Below, in pieces: positions 24,011 through 36,977 of a DNA stretch of 64,000 nucleotides. The notes under the pieces are model-generated. The model was not told the DNA's origin and did no database searches. It worked only from the letters and a program-made list of their open reading frames with translations. Position 1 is the first letter of the stretch, and every line of letters starts with the position of its first letter. This DNA comes from Eumeta japonica (lineage: Eukaryota; Arthropoda; Insecta; Lepidoptera; Psychidae), in NCBI GenBank assembly GCA_005406025.1, contig BGZK01001312.1, forward strand, positions 108,195-172,194, written 5' to 3'. The position numbers were made by a program, and so were the translations under genes.

Positions 24011-24473
24011 ACAATATAGATGGTGTAATCTATATATCCAAGGGATCTACATTCCGACAGGCAATATTTGTAAAAAAAAATACGATTAATTTTTGTTTAA
24101 CCTTTTGATCATTTAATTTCACTTGAAAATTATTATCAAATATTAAAATTACACACGAGTTCATTATTATTACAAATGCTAGCGGTGCGGAGGGCTAAAG
24201 GGGGTATAAGCTTATAGCACAACCCACACAGTATCTACCTTTGAGCAAAAGAACGATTAGTGGCGAATATTCAAACGGGTTATAACCTTGACAAGGCTGC
24301 AACCCTCAGAAATTAAAAGTACATCTGTTTAATTTTTAAATAAATTCGATATTATGTAATTTACCATGTGAAAAAAAATATCGTGAACATGTGGAAGGCC
24401 ATATCGTATGTATAAAGAAACAGAAAATTACTATGAATTTTGAAAAGCGATGCCTCTTGCCTCGTCTGAGGTT

Positions 24474-27400
24474 TCAAACCTCGGCTACCCGCGCGGGGTA
24501 ACGCCCCGGGACGTGCTTGGGGTTGTTCGGGTTGTACTCCCAGACGAGGTATTCCGGTTCGTTCAAATACAGTAGAGGTATTTCGGCGCTCGGCGCGCGC
24601 TCGACGCCGACCAGATGTCTATTGCGTTCCAGCAGCTCGTTCACTTTTTGCTGGGTCTCCGTTGAAATTTCTGCATAAACAGTTTAAAACAGTGTTTAAC
24701 ACAAACGCCGAAGAAAAGAAGTAGCAAATGAGGTTTTTCCTTTTTTGTGGAATATGAGAAAATATTTTTCGAATTTGTCTAAATTAGCAACCGGATATTT
24801 TATGCTACATAACATGTCTGGGAATTCTTTTAGTTTTGCATGTCTATTCGTTTTTCAATCATTATTACAATCATTTCATTGAGACTCTATTAAGAAAACA
24901 GAGCTGAATATTGAACAGACATGAATATTTGAAACCGCTTTACAATCACATATTAAATTATATAAAAAATACTATAGTATTTTTTTACAATAAAGTGGAG
25001 AGATAAATAAATCTCGGCCTTTTTGAGAGGTTATTAATTAGATCTTTTCAAATTACTAGGAGTTTATTGACAGTCTATTTTTTTTGATTTTGGTTACAAA
25101 ATAGTCGGCCTTAAATATTGTTTTTTCTTTTTTGCTACCAACTAAGACTAAAAAAAGAAAATACAGCACATGTCTGCGATGAAAGAATCGGTAAGGGACA
25201 TCCTTGAAAATTTTACGTAAACCAAATTGGCGACATACTAAAATTTGCATGATATTATTAAATTTTAAAAACCCGAAACCGAAGAGATTGCCGTAAACGA
25301 TCAATCAATATCGATGACACAAGAGAGATGTGCCAAGGTCGAAATCGATTCGATCGATATTTGGGGAGCTGTGGTATTTGTCTAACATCCAGGAAAATGA
25401 GCATGTGAAAATAAAATAATAAATTCACGACAGAAACCGACTTTTACAACTATATCAAATCCCAGACTACGGTAATAATAGTTATTACAAAAAAATGTTT
25501 GCGATATTCAAGTAAACGGACAGATATCGGACAAGACTATAAGACTTCCATTTCGATATTTCAAGTAAGTATCCCTAAATAATACTATTAAAAATGTGCA
25601 TTTACATATTTCATTATGTACGATTGAAAAACAGAATACTTGATGAGCATTATGATTATCAATATATCAATCGAAAAGAAGAAACGTTTCGTCTAAATAA
25701 TGTTATAAAAATGCACGAAATATCCGCACTAAAACCTACGAACCTAAGCGATTCGAAGCGAAGCGAAGAAACGATCTAAGGGAATCAATTCATAAAACTG
25801 GATGTCCACTTAAACAAACGCAAAAACGTACTGGTAAGTAACAGGTTTATCTTAAGAATATTTCTATTCTGCTCCAACGCCGTGATGAGGGTCTTTTCAG
25901 CTTCGCCGGACAGGTCGTTGCCAGCGATGTCCAGACGCTTCAGGCCCCGGTTCAGAGAGAGTATACCCGCCATCTGTATAACACAGCATAAATATCGTAA
26001 ATTAATCCGGTTACCGAAAGATCAAATATTTATCTTTAAAAAATATTGTTGGAAGATATAAAATTAAATACAAATTCTATTATATGATGTTCCGATCACG
26101 AAGCCGTTTTTGTGAAACTAAGTTTTTTAAAAAAAATGCGTTTTCATAATCAGATCTTCATATTCGTCTTCAGAAAAAGATGACTGGAGTCTGTCGGATC
26201 CCATTCTGCCCTATGGCTACTCACAGTAGCAGCGCGATGAGCTTTGAGTGTGGTCTTGTGAAGAACCGGATATTCAACAACCTCATAGTATGAGGATCGT
26301 GACCGCCATTTTCGTCCGTTACCTTGAAACCTTTACAGTTACCGAGTTTAGATAAATACAATAGCTCCACATCACTATCGTAATAATAAAGATTAACATC
26401 GTCATTCCATATGGTCTGCATTAAGATACCAATCTAAATATCGTAAATTTATTCGCACATTGCTCCACCTGTTTTAAGTAGCACAATAAGATTAGTGCAG
26501 TGTGAGGATGAAAATTTGCTTGTATTTATTCTATTATTTTGAGATTTCGTCTGTTGTTTTATAGTTATATTCTATACTACAGTGAAACGATAAAAAAAAC
26601 CAGTCGACGTCGTAAAATAATACAATAAATACGTGACAAAAGACCATAATTAAATTTCAGTTTCGAAATACGCTTATTTCGTAAAAAATATTAAAACCTT
26701 TTCAGCTGAGGCTCCATAGAGCCCGCAGGCATTCACAATCAAGGTCTGAGGTTTCTCCTTGCACCGCACGAAAGCGGCGGCGAACATGGTGGCACACTCC
26801 AAGGACATTATGTTCAGACTGAAATCTGAAATTATATTATTTACATTAGCTTGCACGATGGTTCCGTATAAAAAAAAATATTTACTAAAGTACCTAATAC
26901 GACTTTTAATTATGTAAATGTCTCATTTAGTATTAATTATTTATATAGTAAACACTAATTTGACTATAACCATTGCTTTTTATGTCATAACTAGTCGTTA
27001 CCCGACCACTTCCTGAGCTTAATTTAAAATTTAGAAATTAGAATTTATTGATTTTTTTATAATTAAAATATGTCCGCGGTTTATTGCGTACGCATAAAAT
27101 AAATAATCGTCAATTCCTATTTCGATTACAGTCTAATTCTCGATATCAATTCTTGTTCCACTATCGGGTTAGTTCCGATCCTGCTTTTAATGCGAATATC
27201 GATTCGGTGCCGATTTTATTCATTCTATGGGCATTGATGTTAGACAAGATAACAAATTATCTTTCACAATGGTATTTATAAATTTTTTGTTACAGAAAAG
27301 TATCCCTACATCCTTTTCGAGAAGATAGTCTAGGACAATGGAAAATTTTATTACAATCCGCCTAGCCGTGACGAACTTCCAAACAAAAACACTTAGATTT

Positions 27401-29298
27401 ATAACATTATAAATAGCCCAGAATTATCTATGGACGATCCCGCGCCTATTGATCATAGTTCATATCGATATATTTAATAGTTTTTATGTGATTGCCTAAC
27501 AAAAATGGAACATTTTCATTATTTAATATTACCCGCTCACTGTGCTGGGTGTAAATAACATTCAATACGTTCATTGTTTCGCTCGCGTCTGCATAGAATG
27601 AATCCCTTCATTTTTAATATTAGTCGTTATCGATTAATATTAAATTCTGTCAATTCTGATCCCTATCACACTCCTATATCGATATCAATTCTTGTTCCAT
27701 TGTCAAATCCGAATCCAGCCCCGCTTTTTTAAGAGCGGTCTTGATGTCAATCTTGGTCCTTCTTTTGGTTATGGATGTTAGTGATAACGGAATACGGATA
27801 TTTATAATGGATATTTGATAATGATGATACACCTATACATCAGTCTTAACGCTTATAACTTCAAGGTATCCGTTACCACGAAAATTTTTTAAAACCTCAG
27901 GCAAAGCTCAGCCTCCCAATTTTAAGTCTTCATAAGTGGTCCAAGTAGAAAGCTTCAACTCATAGCTAAATTAAACGGTCTGTGATAGATACCCTCCGAG
28001 GAATATTTCTTTACGACTATCGAAGCTCAGTACATTAGAACTAACCAATTTTAATAAGAAGACGCAGACAAAATATCTAAAGGAATTAGATTTATCAAAA
28101 TGTTTACCTAAAAGTTCAATTGGCGCCGCCGGTTTAGATTGCAAAGCGTACGCAATACCTCGAACTCCTTCTTCGTCGAACCTGTTGTTCGAGATTCGCA
28201 AAACCTTTAAATTAGTGTGCATATATAAAAATCCACCCAACGCCTTCATGCCGTGATTACCGATTTTACAGTGACTGAAATCCAGTTCTTCGATAGAGTC
28301 CTTTTTCAGCAAATGCTGGAGGAGTACCTTTACTTTGACGCAGTCCAAATTGCTTCTATTGATTCTCAACACTCTGATGTGATGTAAATTCTTAAGACCC
28401 ATACAAAGCGAATCGATGTCAGCTACAGAAAATTCAAATAAACGCTCCTCATAGTTTTCTAAAGAGCTATTGACACCAAATATTAACGAAAGCTCCTCCA
28501 GATTGTAAAGGAGTTCGACAATCGGCTTCAATGGGATGTGATCACAAGCTAGTTGAACACTGTACGGACACGTGTCTACGATTTCATTTTCGAAACAAAC
28601 CTCTGGCAAAGGTTGCCGGACTATCTGTAGTTGACTCAATCTAAGCTGATAAACGTAAGGGCTGACCTGAAAGTGTTACATTCTTACTTTTAACCAAATT
28701 TGACTCTAATCCTAATAAGGTGAAAGAGAAAGAAATCTATTAATAGCAATAAATAGTCATACCAGTCTAGAAGTCAACCTCGCTTCATCTTCTAAAAATA
28801 CATCTGGTTTAATCGTCTCCATGTATTCTTGTAAATACGTGGCCAAATACTTGCCTTTCCAATAAGACACGGCCAATTCTTTTTTTGAGGGAAATTTCAT
28901 CTCAAAAGCTCTTTTCCAGTAGTGCTCGACCTAGCGATATAATTAAGGGCGAATTATCGAATTTTTATTTTCCCTTAAATTAAAAGTAGTCACGCTGCCG
29001 ATTATGACCGCCTTACCTGTATAAAAGGTACACTAAACTTGAGAGGTATATCGACAGGATAGAGGTCCATGATCATGTCGATGTCCTGCTTCAGGATTCT
29101 GTCTAACGGGTTGATTCTGTGCAGCACCCGTGACAGGGACAGAAGGGCGTAGTACCTCAACGAAGCAGGACTCCTTTTGTCCCAGTCGAGCTCCTCAGCG
29201 TGGACTTTGCGGTGCCTCTCGCCGCCCGAGTCTCTCATGGCGCTGCTGCATTGGTAAGCAATTCGGCTGTTTTCGGAAACTGCGTATGGAACTTTCAT
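24474..29298 (-). CDS. TCTE1: Dynein regulatory complex subunit 5 (TCTE1 homologue), six exons
   Basis: Exons: 29298-29017, 28930-28763, 28666-28108, 26825-26698, 25973-25832 and 24670-24474. All have GT/AG ends and matching phases, giving 491 residues (human TCTE1/DRC5 is about 500). Residues 1-150 carry the family's N-terminal region, with LYPVDIPLKFSVPFIQ and a YWKRAFEMKFPSKKEL block. From about residue 245, six ribonuclease-inhibitor-type leucine-rich repeats of about 28 residues follow: IRVLRINRSN, IEELDFSHC, LKVLRISNN, IELLDFSLN, QTLIVNACG and LKRLDIAGN. They end in the family-like tail LLTKISTETQQKVNELLERN. DRC5 is a subunit of the nexin-dynein regulatory complex, which links outer doublets and controls motility in cilia and flagella. 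In insects this implies sperm tails or sensory cilia. The repeat period crosses every junction unbroken. The initiator ATG at 29298 is the first in frame. Intron 3 (26826-28107) is the largest. Confidence 0.9.
27120..27765. repeat. Degenerate GATC/ATCGAT-rich repeat inside intron 3 of the DRC5 gene
   Basis: Two stretches, 27130-27210 and 27640-27760, repeat phrases such as 'gatatcaattcttgttcca' and 'ccgatcc' at irregular intervals. The phrase 'tatcaattcttgttcca' occurs in both (about 27145 and 27680), showing a duplicated and decayed unit about 535 bp apart. Confidence 0.45.
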
Positions 29299-30049
29299 TT
29301 TGATTTAGCACTTGCACAATTATTATAGTATCTTGGAATTGACAAGTACTACTGAGTGCTAATTCCTAAATTAGAATTTTGACAAGTATTTTTGACAAGT
29401 ATACATTTAACGAGTAGGCGGATTTACATATTTATGTTTTGTTTTCTGAGCGGTTGGTAATCTAAACTTTTTATAGTAATAACGTTGGACTGATGCATTT
29501 TGTCATCATGCTATAAAAAATATTACCTGGATTTTTCGATTATCACACGTACATTTAAAATTATAATTACATGAAGATTTTACATTTTATTTTTCGTTCA
29601 TGTTTGATTATAATCGTAGATTAGACACGTAGAAACGTATCTAAGTATAACTAACAACCAATGATATTGCATTTTAATTCAGTCACGTTAATACTACTAG
29701 TATGACAGATCAATTTTATATACTTGTTTATAAAAGGCACACAACAGATTACACACTATGTACGTAAAATGAAGATAAAGAGAAATCAATATATTTTGTA
29801 TGAAGTAAACACAGTTGGAAGGGGTAGAAATATAAAAGAATGTATAGAAATCTGTAAATTATTTTCATCTCAGTATCGCTTGTCATTACCATTGTATTTC
29901 TAATTGTCAGATTCACAGACAATGACTTTGATGATAGTATGTATCGCGACAATTCTATGTCTGAATATCATATCCTAGTTTGGACGACCCTAAAGATTTT
30001 TGAGAAAAAATCATCCTGCTTTACAAAGAAACTATAAAATTTCGCAGTC
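29299..30049. promoter_or_regulatory. Upstream region of the DRC5 gene
   Basis: The 5' flank of the DRC5 gene. A short direct repetition of 'gacaagta' occurs at about 29341, 29380 and 29393. I looked for an RFX-type X-box, expected for a ciliary gene, and did not find a convincing one. No other gene is seen. Confidence 0.3.
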
Positions 30050-31300
30050 CTTATTCAAAAATGCATGTTGTTGTACATAAAATAAAACTATAACTGGCCC
30101 GGTTTGTATACGAGACATATTTAATGTAAAAATTTATATGGAAAGTATAAGTGGAATAGAAGCCAGAACAAACATTTTTAGAATTTTCGACTATCTGTAT
30201 GTTTGCTCGTTCGCGCATCACACAAAAACTACTACACCAAATGTAATGCGATTTTAACAGGTGTACGTTGAAGATCTAACTTAAAAAAATAAGTATTTAC
30301 CATCTCGATACACCGCTTAGAAACCGAGTTATATGCAATATACGGATCTGTAACCGAGTATGGGAAATTATTTTAGAATCACCTGGTTTCAATTTACCGT
30401 ACTCTTATTATTACATTATGCTTAGAAATTGAGACGAGAGCAGGACTTGGATCAAGATCAGGGTGGATCCAGCGTCATCAGTCGATATAAAAGACATAGA
30501 AACTCATTCTGTGTCCACGCGGGTAGAGCAGCCACCAAAAGATTTATGGAATTTTAAAGAAAAGTCTTCTATAGCTAAGTGATTGGATGTTTGCTTACAA
30601 AATGCATTCATGCACAAGCAACCCACGTCGGACGTCGTTTGATGATTTCGTATATATATTATATTTTGTAATCCATAAATATAATTGCAACTGACCGATG
30701 TCTGTACATAAGAGATATTTAAGAAACATTAATATGGAGGGGTCTTTGTAAAAGCAATGAAATCCAAAATAAATTATCTTTAGAAGTTTTGTTTGTTTGT
30801 GTGTAAATCTGTACGCAATCACATAAAAATTCAACAAGGAATTGGGGGCGGTTTTCATAATAGTATTGTTGGAAGTCTAATTTAGAATCCTATGTTTGCA
30901 TGTTGCATCTTGATAAGGCGCCTAAAAGTCAAGTTATATGCAAAACTGTCTTAAACCCGACACTGTATCTTAATATAGAAAATCCTTTCTAGAATTTTAT
31001 CTCTACGGTTTTTAATCACACCATAGTCTCTTGTTTTTTCTTCTTTAAAGATTGCGGCGACAGCAGAACCGGGATCGAGATCGTGGTGCACACAGCGTCA
31101 CAGTCTAAGATATAGGAACTCATTATATGTCGGATACGGAATTGTAGACGAAAACTAGTTTCATAATAAAATTATATGGCACTATGTATACTTGCATGTA
31201 AATGTTCCTCTTATTAAAAGCAAAGCTGACGAAGATGTAAAACTTTGACTTATCGACGAACACAAGAATAGGGTTTTTGAAAAAAAATTTTTTTTTTTTG
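30050..31300. repeat. Diverged tandem duplication, unit about 610 bp
   Basis: Landmarks recur in order at nearly constant spacing. 'aactg-cc ... gacatattta' occurs at about 30090 and 30690. 'agttatatgcaa' is at 30330 and 30936. A 'g-gatc-agatc ... cagcgtca' block is at about 30460 and 31070. 'gaaactcatt/ggaactcatt' is at about 30500 and 31115. The units include an RTE-tail-like stretch ('gtttgctcgttcgcgcatca'). A third partial unit may begin at about 31170. Confidence 0.6.
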
Positions 31301-31560
31301 ATAAATGGAAAGATCATATATAAGGTTTATAACAAAACAATTTTTTTTTTTCTGCAATAATTAAAAAGCTATATCAAAATAAAAATTAATTTTTGAATCC
31401 AGTACCGAAGACGCGCCGACAACTCCCGAACAAATCCGAGTGCGTGTGACGTCATAATGTTAGTTGTCACTCGTAGTAGTATACGGAGATAATAAGTGTA
31501 GTGCTTTTGAGTTTTGATTTATTTTATTCTGTCATTGTTAAATACTCAAAATATATAAAA

Positions 31561-31746
31561 ATGTCAAATCTCAAAGTTACAGCTCTTGTTTTGTACCATT
31601 ATGTACAAATACTACAAAGACAACTCGGAAAAATGTTTTTAAATGTTCCTCAAGACGAGAAACGTCGAAAAAAATGGTTTCAAGCAGTGCTCCGAGATAA
31701 TCCTAAAACAAAATCGAACTTTTTTTGTTGTGAAGATCACTTTGAT
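31561..31746 (+). pseudogene. THAP zinc-finger exon, frameshifted
   Basis: The ATG at 31561 opens a frame that ends at a clean splice donor (gat|GTAAGT, 31747). Its second half, MFLNVPQDEKRRKKWF, followed by DNPKTKSNFFCCEDHFD, is the C-terminal part of a THAP DNA-binding domain. The first cysteine pair is missing from this frame. It is legible in another frame at about 31587 as CFVPLCTNTTK (C-x4-C). The ORF switches out of frame before the pair and back after it, so two compensating small indels have destroyed the zinc site. THAP domains occur in P-element-like transposases and in host regulators derived from them. No DDE or GTP-binding part is seen nearby. Confidence 0.75.
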
Positions 31747-33708
31747 GTAAGTATTTCATATTCATATTGTCATTAGTTACTTATAATAGCTGTAAACGCT
31801 GCACTGTTATGGAATTGCTATAACATTATGACGTCACAAGTATGGTGGCCAATCGTGGCGCGTTCACAGTCACGTGATTTTTTTTTAAATTTTATCAATT
31901 TTTAATCGCTTATAATTAATTGAAAAAAAATTTTTTTTTTCGTTTTTCAAATAACATATCAATAAAATTAATAATTAAGTTTTAAAATACATAAAAAAAT
32001 AAATATTTTTTTTTTCAAATTCCCAATGGTCATGATGAAGGTATAATAAAAGTTGCGTTTTCCCATTTGCTTAAGGCGTCCAAAAAAAAAAAGTAAAAAA
32101 GAAATATATTGAAACAAATATCACAAAACTCTATAAGCCGTTCGTCTATTTATTGTTAATAACAAATATAGAAATAAATGAGACATGTCATGGTCTAATC
32201 TTATCTAGTTAGAAATTTTTACAATTAGATAAAACGCGTCTGCTTCTAGATCCGTTTACAGTTTGGTCAAACATTATCTGTGAATGCTACGCCCATACAG
32301 ACTGAAATAGAATACAATATCGGCGGAATAATTTAATAACTCGATGAAAATTTTGGGGGTTGACCGTCAAACGTTGCTCAGAAAAAATCTGGGCAATGTT
32401 TGGCTTTGACGGCCAGAAAACTTCTCGCATTGTCTCGAGCGGTGATGTCTTTGAGCTGGAAAAGCGTGAAAATATTGTCGACCTCTCATCCGAACTCAAA
32501 GTTATCAACGTTTTTTTCGAAACTGTTAGATATAAAACATAATCCAAGCGTTACTTTTCATTTATCTTTCAAACAAGCATGTTTTAAATGTTTTACCAAA
32601 TTTGAATTTTCGTACGAAGTATCCGATTCGATCACAGCTTGCAGCATCAATACAGCAATTTTTTGAACAAAAAAGTGTTTTGAGTTTAAAAGTTGACGGT
32701 TCAAGAAGTCTAAAAGTTACTTTGAAAAACTTTAGCTCGTCTTATAACTTTTAAAATCTCGAAAATTATTGCAAATAAATACTCATCAGACTTTGGGTTT
32801 GGTCAATGCTATAGTTTACAAATTATTTGACAAAATATTTTTTTTGAAAATTTGTTTAGATTTGCAAAATCTCCTTATAATTGATCGACGTCAAACTTTT
32901 AGAAAATCTAAGTTCAGTTAAGTTCCTTTCAATGTCGTAAACTCGATGTATAAGGTTTACACACGACATACACTCACAATACATATATATATACCTATAT
33001 ACATATACATACATATAGACATCCCTCTAAAAATACAAACAGTTTTGCTAGGAGATCAAATGTTATCATGTGATAAAATCACAACTAATAGGCTGAAATT
33101 TCTCCAATTTTATGAAAATTTTCCATATTACCAACAGGAAGTCGATGACGTCAGTTGTGTTCTGGCGTTATCTGATAAGAGAAAGGTGGCATGGGCGGAT
33201 CGAAACCTGCCCAGAATAATATAACGTAAATTAAACCAAATGAAACTATAAACCCAAATTATTTATTTTATAAAACTTTAAGCAAGTTTATTATTGCTTC
33301 TGGCTTAGTTTTACCAAGATGCCATTGTTTCCCTACGAATACTTTTGATGATTTTTTTTTAGATAAATTTAATCTATGAAGTATGAACGAGTATAGAGCA
33401 CAGCATGCGTAGGAAAACTGTTATATTTGTAGTAAAATTAAAACAGACTTTGAGATAAAATGTTGTGTACAATCTGTGTTCGCTTATCGTGTAGAATTCA
33501 AGCCGTTGCTACAATAGTTACCTGCTGCTATCAGAATTACCAAAACTCAAGCCTCGATTCTAATTTCAGGTGTTCATCGATTGACAAACGTAGCATTAAT
33601 CTACAGCAAGAGCTTTGTAAAATTGAGCAATAGAAAATAATTCTTGTACTACATTTATAAATGCAGTGTGTTTGTAACGAAGTCATTATACTACAATTTC
33701 GGAATCGA
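31747..33708. other. Intergenic sequence, AT-rich
   Basis: No supported gene. 32360-32550 has open frames on both strands (60 codons plus, 86 codons minus), but neither resembles a family I know. A (ta/ca)-rich microsatellite lies at about 32975-33020. Confidence 0.45.
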
Positions 33709-33709
33709 T

Positions 33710-33741
33710 AAAAGTACAGAATGAAAAATTCTGTACCTTTT
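33710..33741. repeat. Short inverted repeat, 5-nt loop
   Basis: GTACAGAAT (33714-33722) pairs perfectly with ATTCTGTAC (33728-33736) around GAAAA. AAAA and TTTT continue the stem after one unpaired base. It is hairpin-shaped but too short for a typical microRNA precursor. Confidence 0.6.
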
Positions 33742-34429
33742 AATGGTTAGTACAACACGTCATATACGATTGTAACTATTTATTTATCTAAGGATAAAAA
33801 CACTTATATTCTTCATTAATTGTAATTTATATTTATGTGGGTATATTAAAAATTTTCTTCGTCTCATACTAACTGAAAGTTTACCAGTACAGAATTTTAC
33901 AAAAAATCCATCACAAACAAAGAAAATCTGTTATAACTAAAAAGTACATTTCTTATGTCTATTAAGATACAATATTGTTTTCATTATATCTATTAAGATT
34001 CGAATTTCTACTAAGAGTTTTGAGTCCCTACAAAGGATTACTTTTGGCTAGTATAATTGAACCTCAAGTGAATAAAAAAATATCGGTCGGTTAGTAAATT
34101 AGAAGCAGCTTGTATTGGCTGGGTTTCGGTTTTAATATGGACTCTGATAATTATTCAATTCTCCTTTCCGATTTAATTGTCAGTAAATACACAGACGTTG
34201 TTTATTAGGTCAGTAAATACGTTAAAATGCATTCGTAAATATTATGGCAATATACAGCATTTCTAAGCGAAAATTTTAGCTTGACTGCTTTGTAGTTTCG
34301 AAATCAAAACACGAACTGTATTTTGATTCAATAATTGGTCGAAGATATAGCTATTGTGTTGACTTTATTCAGGTTGCCTAACCTGACGTACCTAAAGGGT
34401 GTCAACTGGACCTTATTACTAAGTCTCCA

Positions 34430-36368
34430 CTATCACTCTGTCTGTTCGTTTATCTGTTTGTCAGCAGGCTGTATCTCATGAACCGTAAAGAGAGTAGAAA
34501 TTTTCATAAAATGCGTATTTCTATTACCGCTATAACAACAGACAATAAAAATTAAATTAAATTAAAAAAATAAACAGGGGTTCTCTAAAAAATTTAGAGA
34601 ACCCTAAAACTTCCCGCTAAGATATTTATCGATGTTTTTTTGAGCTCATCGATTTGAAAACTACAATTATCCCAAAATTCGAGGACTAATCTTTAAGCTT
34701 TTCAAGCTAAAACATTCAAAATAGGATTGACCTTATAGACCATCGCTAAAATTTCTGCTACTTCCAAGCTCAAAATATTCAAAAATATATCTAGCAGCAA
34801 ATTATTGAGATTGATTGCAAAACATCGATTTTTTAGATTTTTCTATATTTTCGAACTTAAAAAATATAGTTTTGATACGTTTTCACTCTTTGAGTTTAAT
34901 CATCTAGATTTATTTAAAAAGGGTACTATTATTTTAATTTTAACCTACGACATCTATCAAACGCTTTGTTCAGTTTTGATCTGCTTTGCGACAATTAAAA
35001 CATATTTTATTAAGCAAAGAAAGTAGGTCGATATCAAACATCAATCCAATAAGAATTTTAGAAGTTATTTTGAAAAATATCCTTTTCGCTTGAATTTTTC
35101 TTACCGATATTTCTCGCGACCACCTCTCTTGAACCAATCTATTTTGACGCAGTTAGCGGCAAGCAATGATTCTTTTTGAAGAGAATAGCTGGTTTGATTT
35201 TCGAAAATGTCAGTAAAGTAGTTTAAAAAAGATTTTAGAAATCACTTTTTGAAAAATTTTTCTCCAACAATAACTCTTGAACAAATTAACTGATTTTGAT
35301 GCATTTAGCGATTATCAATAGCAATAATGAACGTAATTTTTAAAGGAGAACAACTGGACAAATTTTGATTTTTATCGGTAGAACAGCTTCAAACATTTAA
35401 AAAAAAATGCTTTTTGAAAATTTTTTCTCCAATTATATCTTTCGAAAAAATCAACTGATTTTATACAATTTGTGGCAATCGATGCAGGTGTTTGGGTACA
35501 AGAGCTGATTAGATTTTGTTATCGATCGGTAGTAGTTTTAGAGTCATTTCAAAAATATTTTTCCAAAAACCTTTTTATGAACATTTTTTAAAGTCTACCT
35601 TGCGAAATTAATTCAACGTTTTAGGGAGTTTAATTTGCGTGAACTCATTTTGAATGTTGCAAACTGCGTTTTGATTGGTTAATCTGTTCAAAAGTTATTG
35701 GAATTAGATTTCTAGGACCCTAAAACGTCAAAATTTAGTAAAAACTCTATTTTCTAAAATGCAATTGGTAACAGAACTTCCCTCAATTTTCGTAGCGGGA
35801 AGAAACAGTAAAAATAAAATTAATCACTGAATGACTGGTCGTCAAACGCGGTGGTTGGCAGCGCGTTCGTTGGTAATTTAAAAACTCTTCAAACCCTGAC
35901 GCATGTAACTGTCTGCATTTTCTTGAAGATATTGCTAATTGGTATGAAACCTACTTTAAAATTATAAGTAATTAATTGGCGGTTCAGATAAATAGAAAAT
36001 TAATTCTTGCTTAGATGTTCTATATCTGTCAATCCCCTCGATTCAATATTTAATTCGTTGAATGAGGATTCGTAATGGAAGAACAGATCCGAGGATCATC
36101 GATCTTACTGCATGTCGCAGCAAGCATCTAGTAATGAATTACCGCGAAATAGCACCGTATGCAATAGGAAAATAAAATAAAGTTAAAAACTATAAGGGGG
36201 ACCCATACAATAAACATGTAGTTGTCGGCGTTTTTTTTTTGTTCTATCTTCATATTTCTTCTTGTTCGTCATTAACTATTTGTAATAGTATGTGGTATTC
36301 ATTATTTTACGGTGGAACGGAACTCTTCGTGTGCGAGTTCGACTAGCGCTTGACCGGGTTTTTTTTCT
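34430..36368 (+). repeat. Long diverged copy of the hairpin element family with internal units
   Basis: It opens with a (ctgt)-type run (34435-34465) and an 'atctcatgaaccg' block. At 34578-34604, GGGTTCTCTAAA and TTTAGAGAACCC form a 12-bp hairpin with a 3-nt loop. Diverged tandem units follow; 'cttgaac-aat--a-tgattttga-gca' recurs at about 35131, 35276 and 35441. The end at 36310-36368 is 'ggaacggaactcttcgtgtg ... gcgcttgaccgggtttttt', a variant of the 20467-20512 terminus. Open frames inside are short and not coding. Confidence 0.55.
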
Positions 36369-36518
36369 AAAAGATTTGATTCTCATGTGAAAAAGGCAAA
36401 CTAATAAAAAGGATAGTTTTTAAAATTTCATGCCTTATAAGTAGGAATATACCGATGTATTTATAGCGAGTGCGTAATGAACACGTACACGCCATCTCGA
36501 GGGGGAGAATTAAACAAA

Positions 36519-36611
36519 ATGAGCGCCGCCGTATCGCGCCGGGTCACGAGCGAGCCGATCTATGAAGAAAACGACGCCATTATCGCAGCCATCGAAGGAC
36601 AAACAAATTAA
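36519..36611 (+). CDS. Possible short upstream ORF of the 36978 gene (30 residues)
   Basis: I recognise no family. The ATG has a strong insect context (aacaaaATG). The codons are rich in G/C at third positions, unlike the surrounding DNA, and spell a polar peptide with an acidic centre (SEPIYEENDAIIAAIEG). It lies about 370 bp before the start of the larger gene on the same strand, so it could be an upstream ORF in the 5' leader or a small peptide gene. Minus-strand frames cover the same CpG-rich block, so base composition alone could explain it. Confidence 0.35.
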   Translation: MSAAVSRRVTSEPIYEENDAIIAAIEGQTN

Positions 36612-36977
36612 GAGCAAAGTCCAGGTCTGGCCATCGTAGATAGCGGGCCGGCTCCTTACATATTGCCGCTTCGTTAGTTTCCGTGAGCGTTCGGCCCGTT
36701 CTCGTCGTGAACAACGCGGCGCCCGCGCACCGTGCTCGGTGTCCGCCCGCAACTACCGGCTTTTGAATGTTGTCATTTTGTTTCAAACACTCGACCGAGT
36801 GTCGCGAGGCCAATGCGTTGTTGAAATAAAATATCCAAAATTCATTTTTCTCATTCGATACACGAGGAGACGACAATTTAATTATAAATAAGATATAAAA
36901 CCGAAAATAAAAGTGCACTAGTGTAAAACAAAAAGTTAGTCGAATAGAAAAGTATTTTTATATTACGATAATAAATC

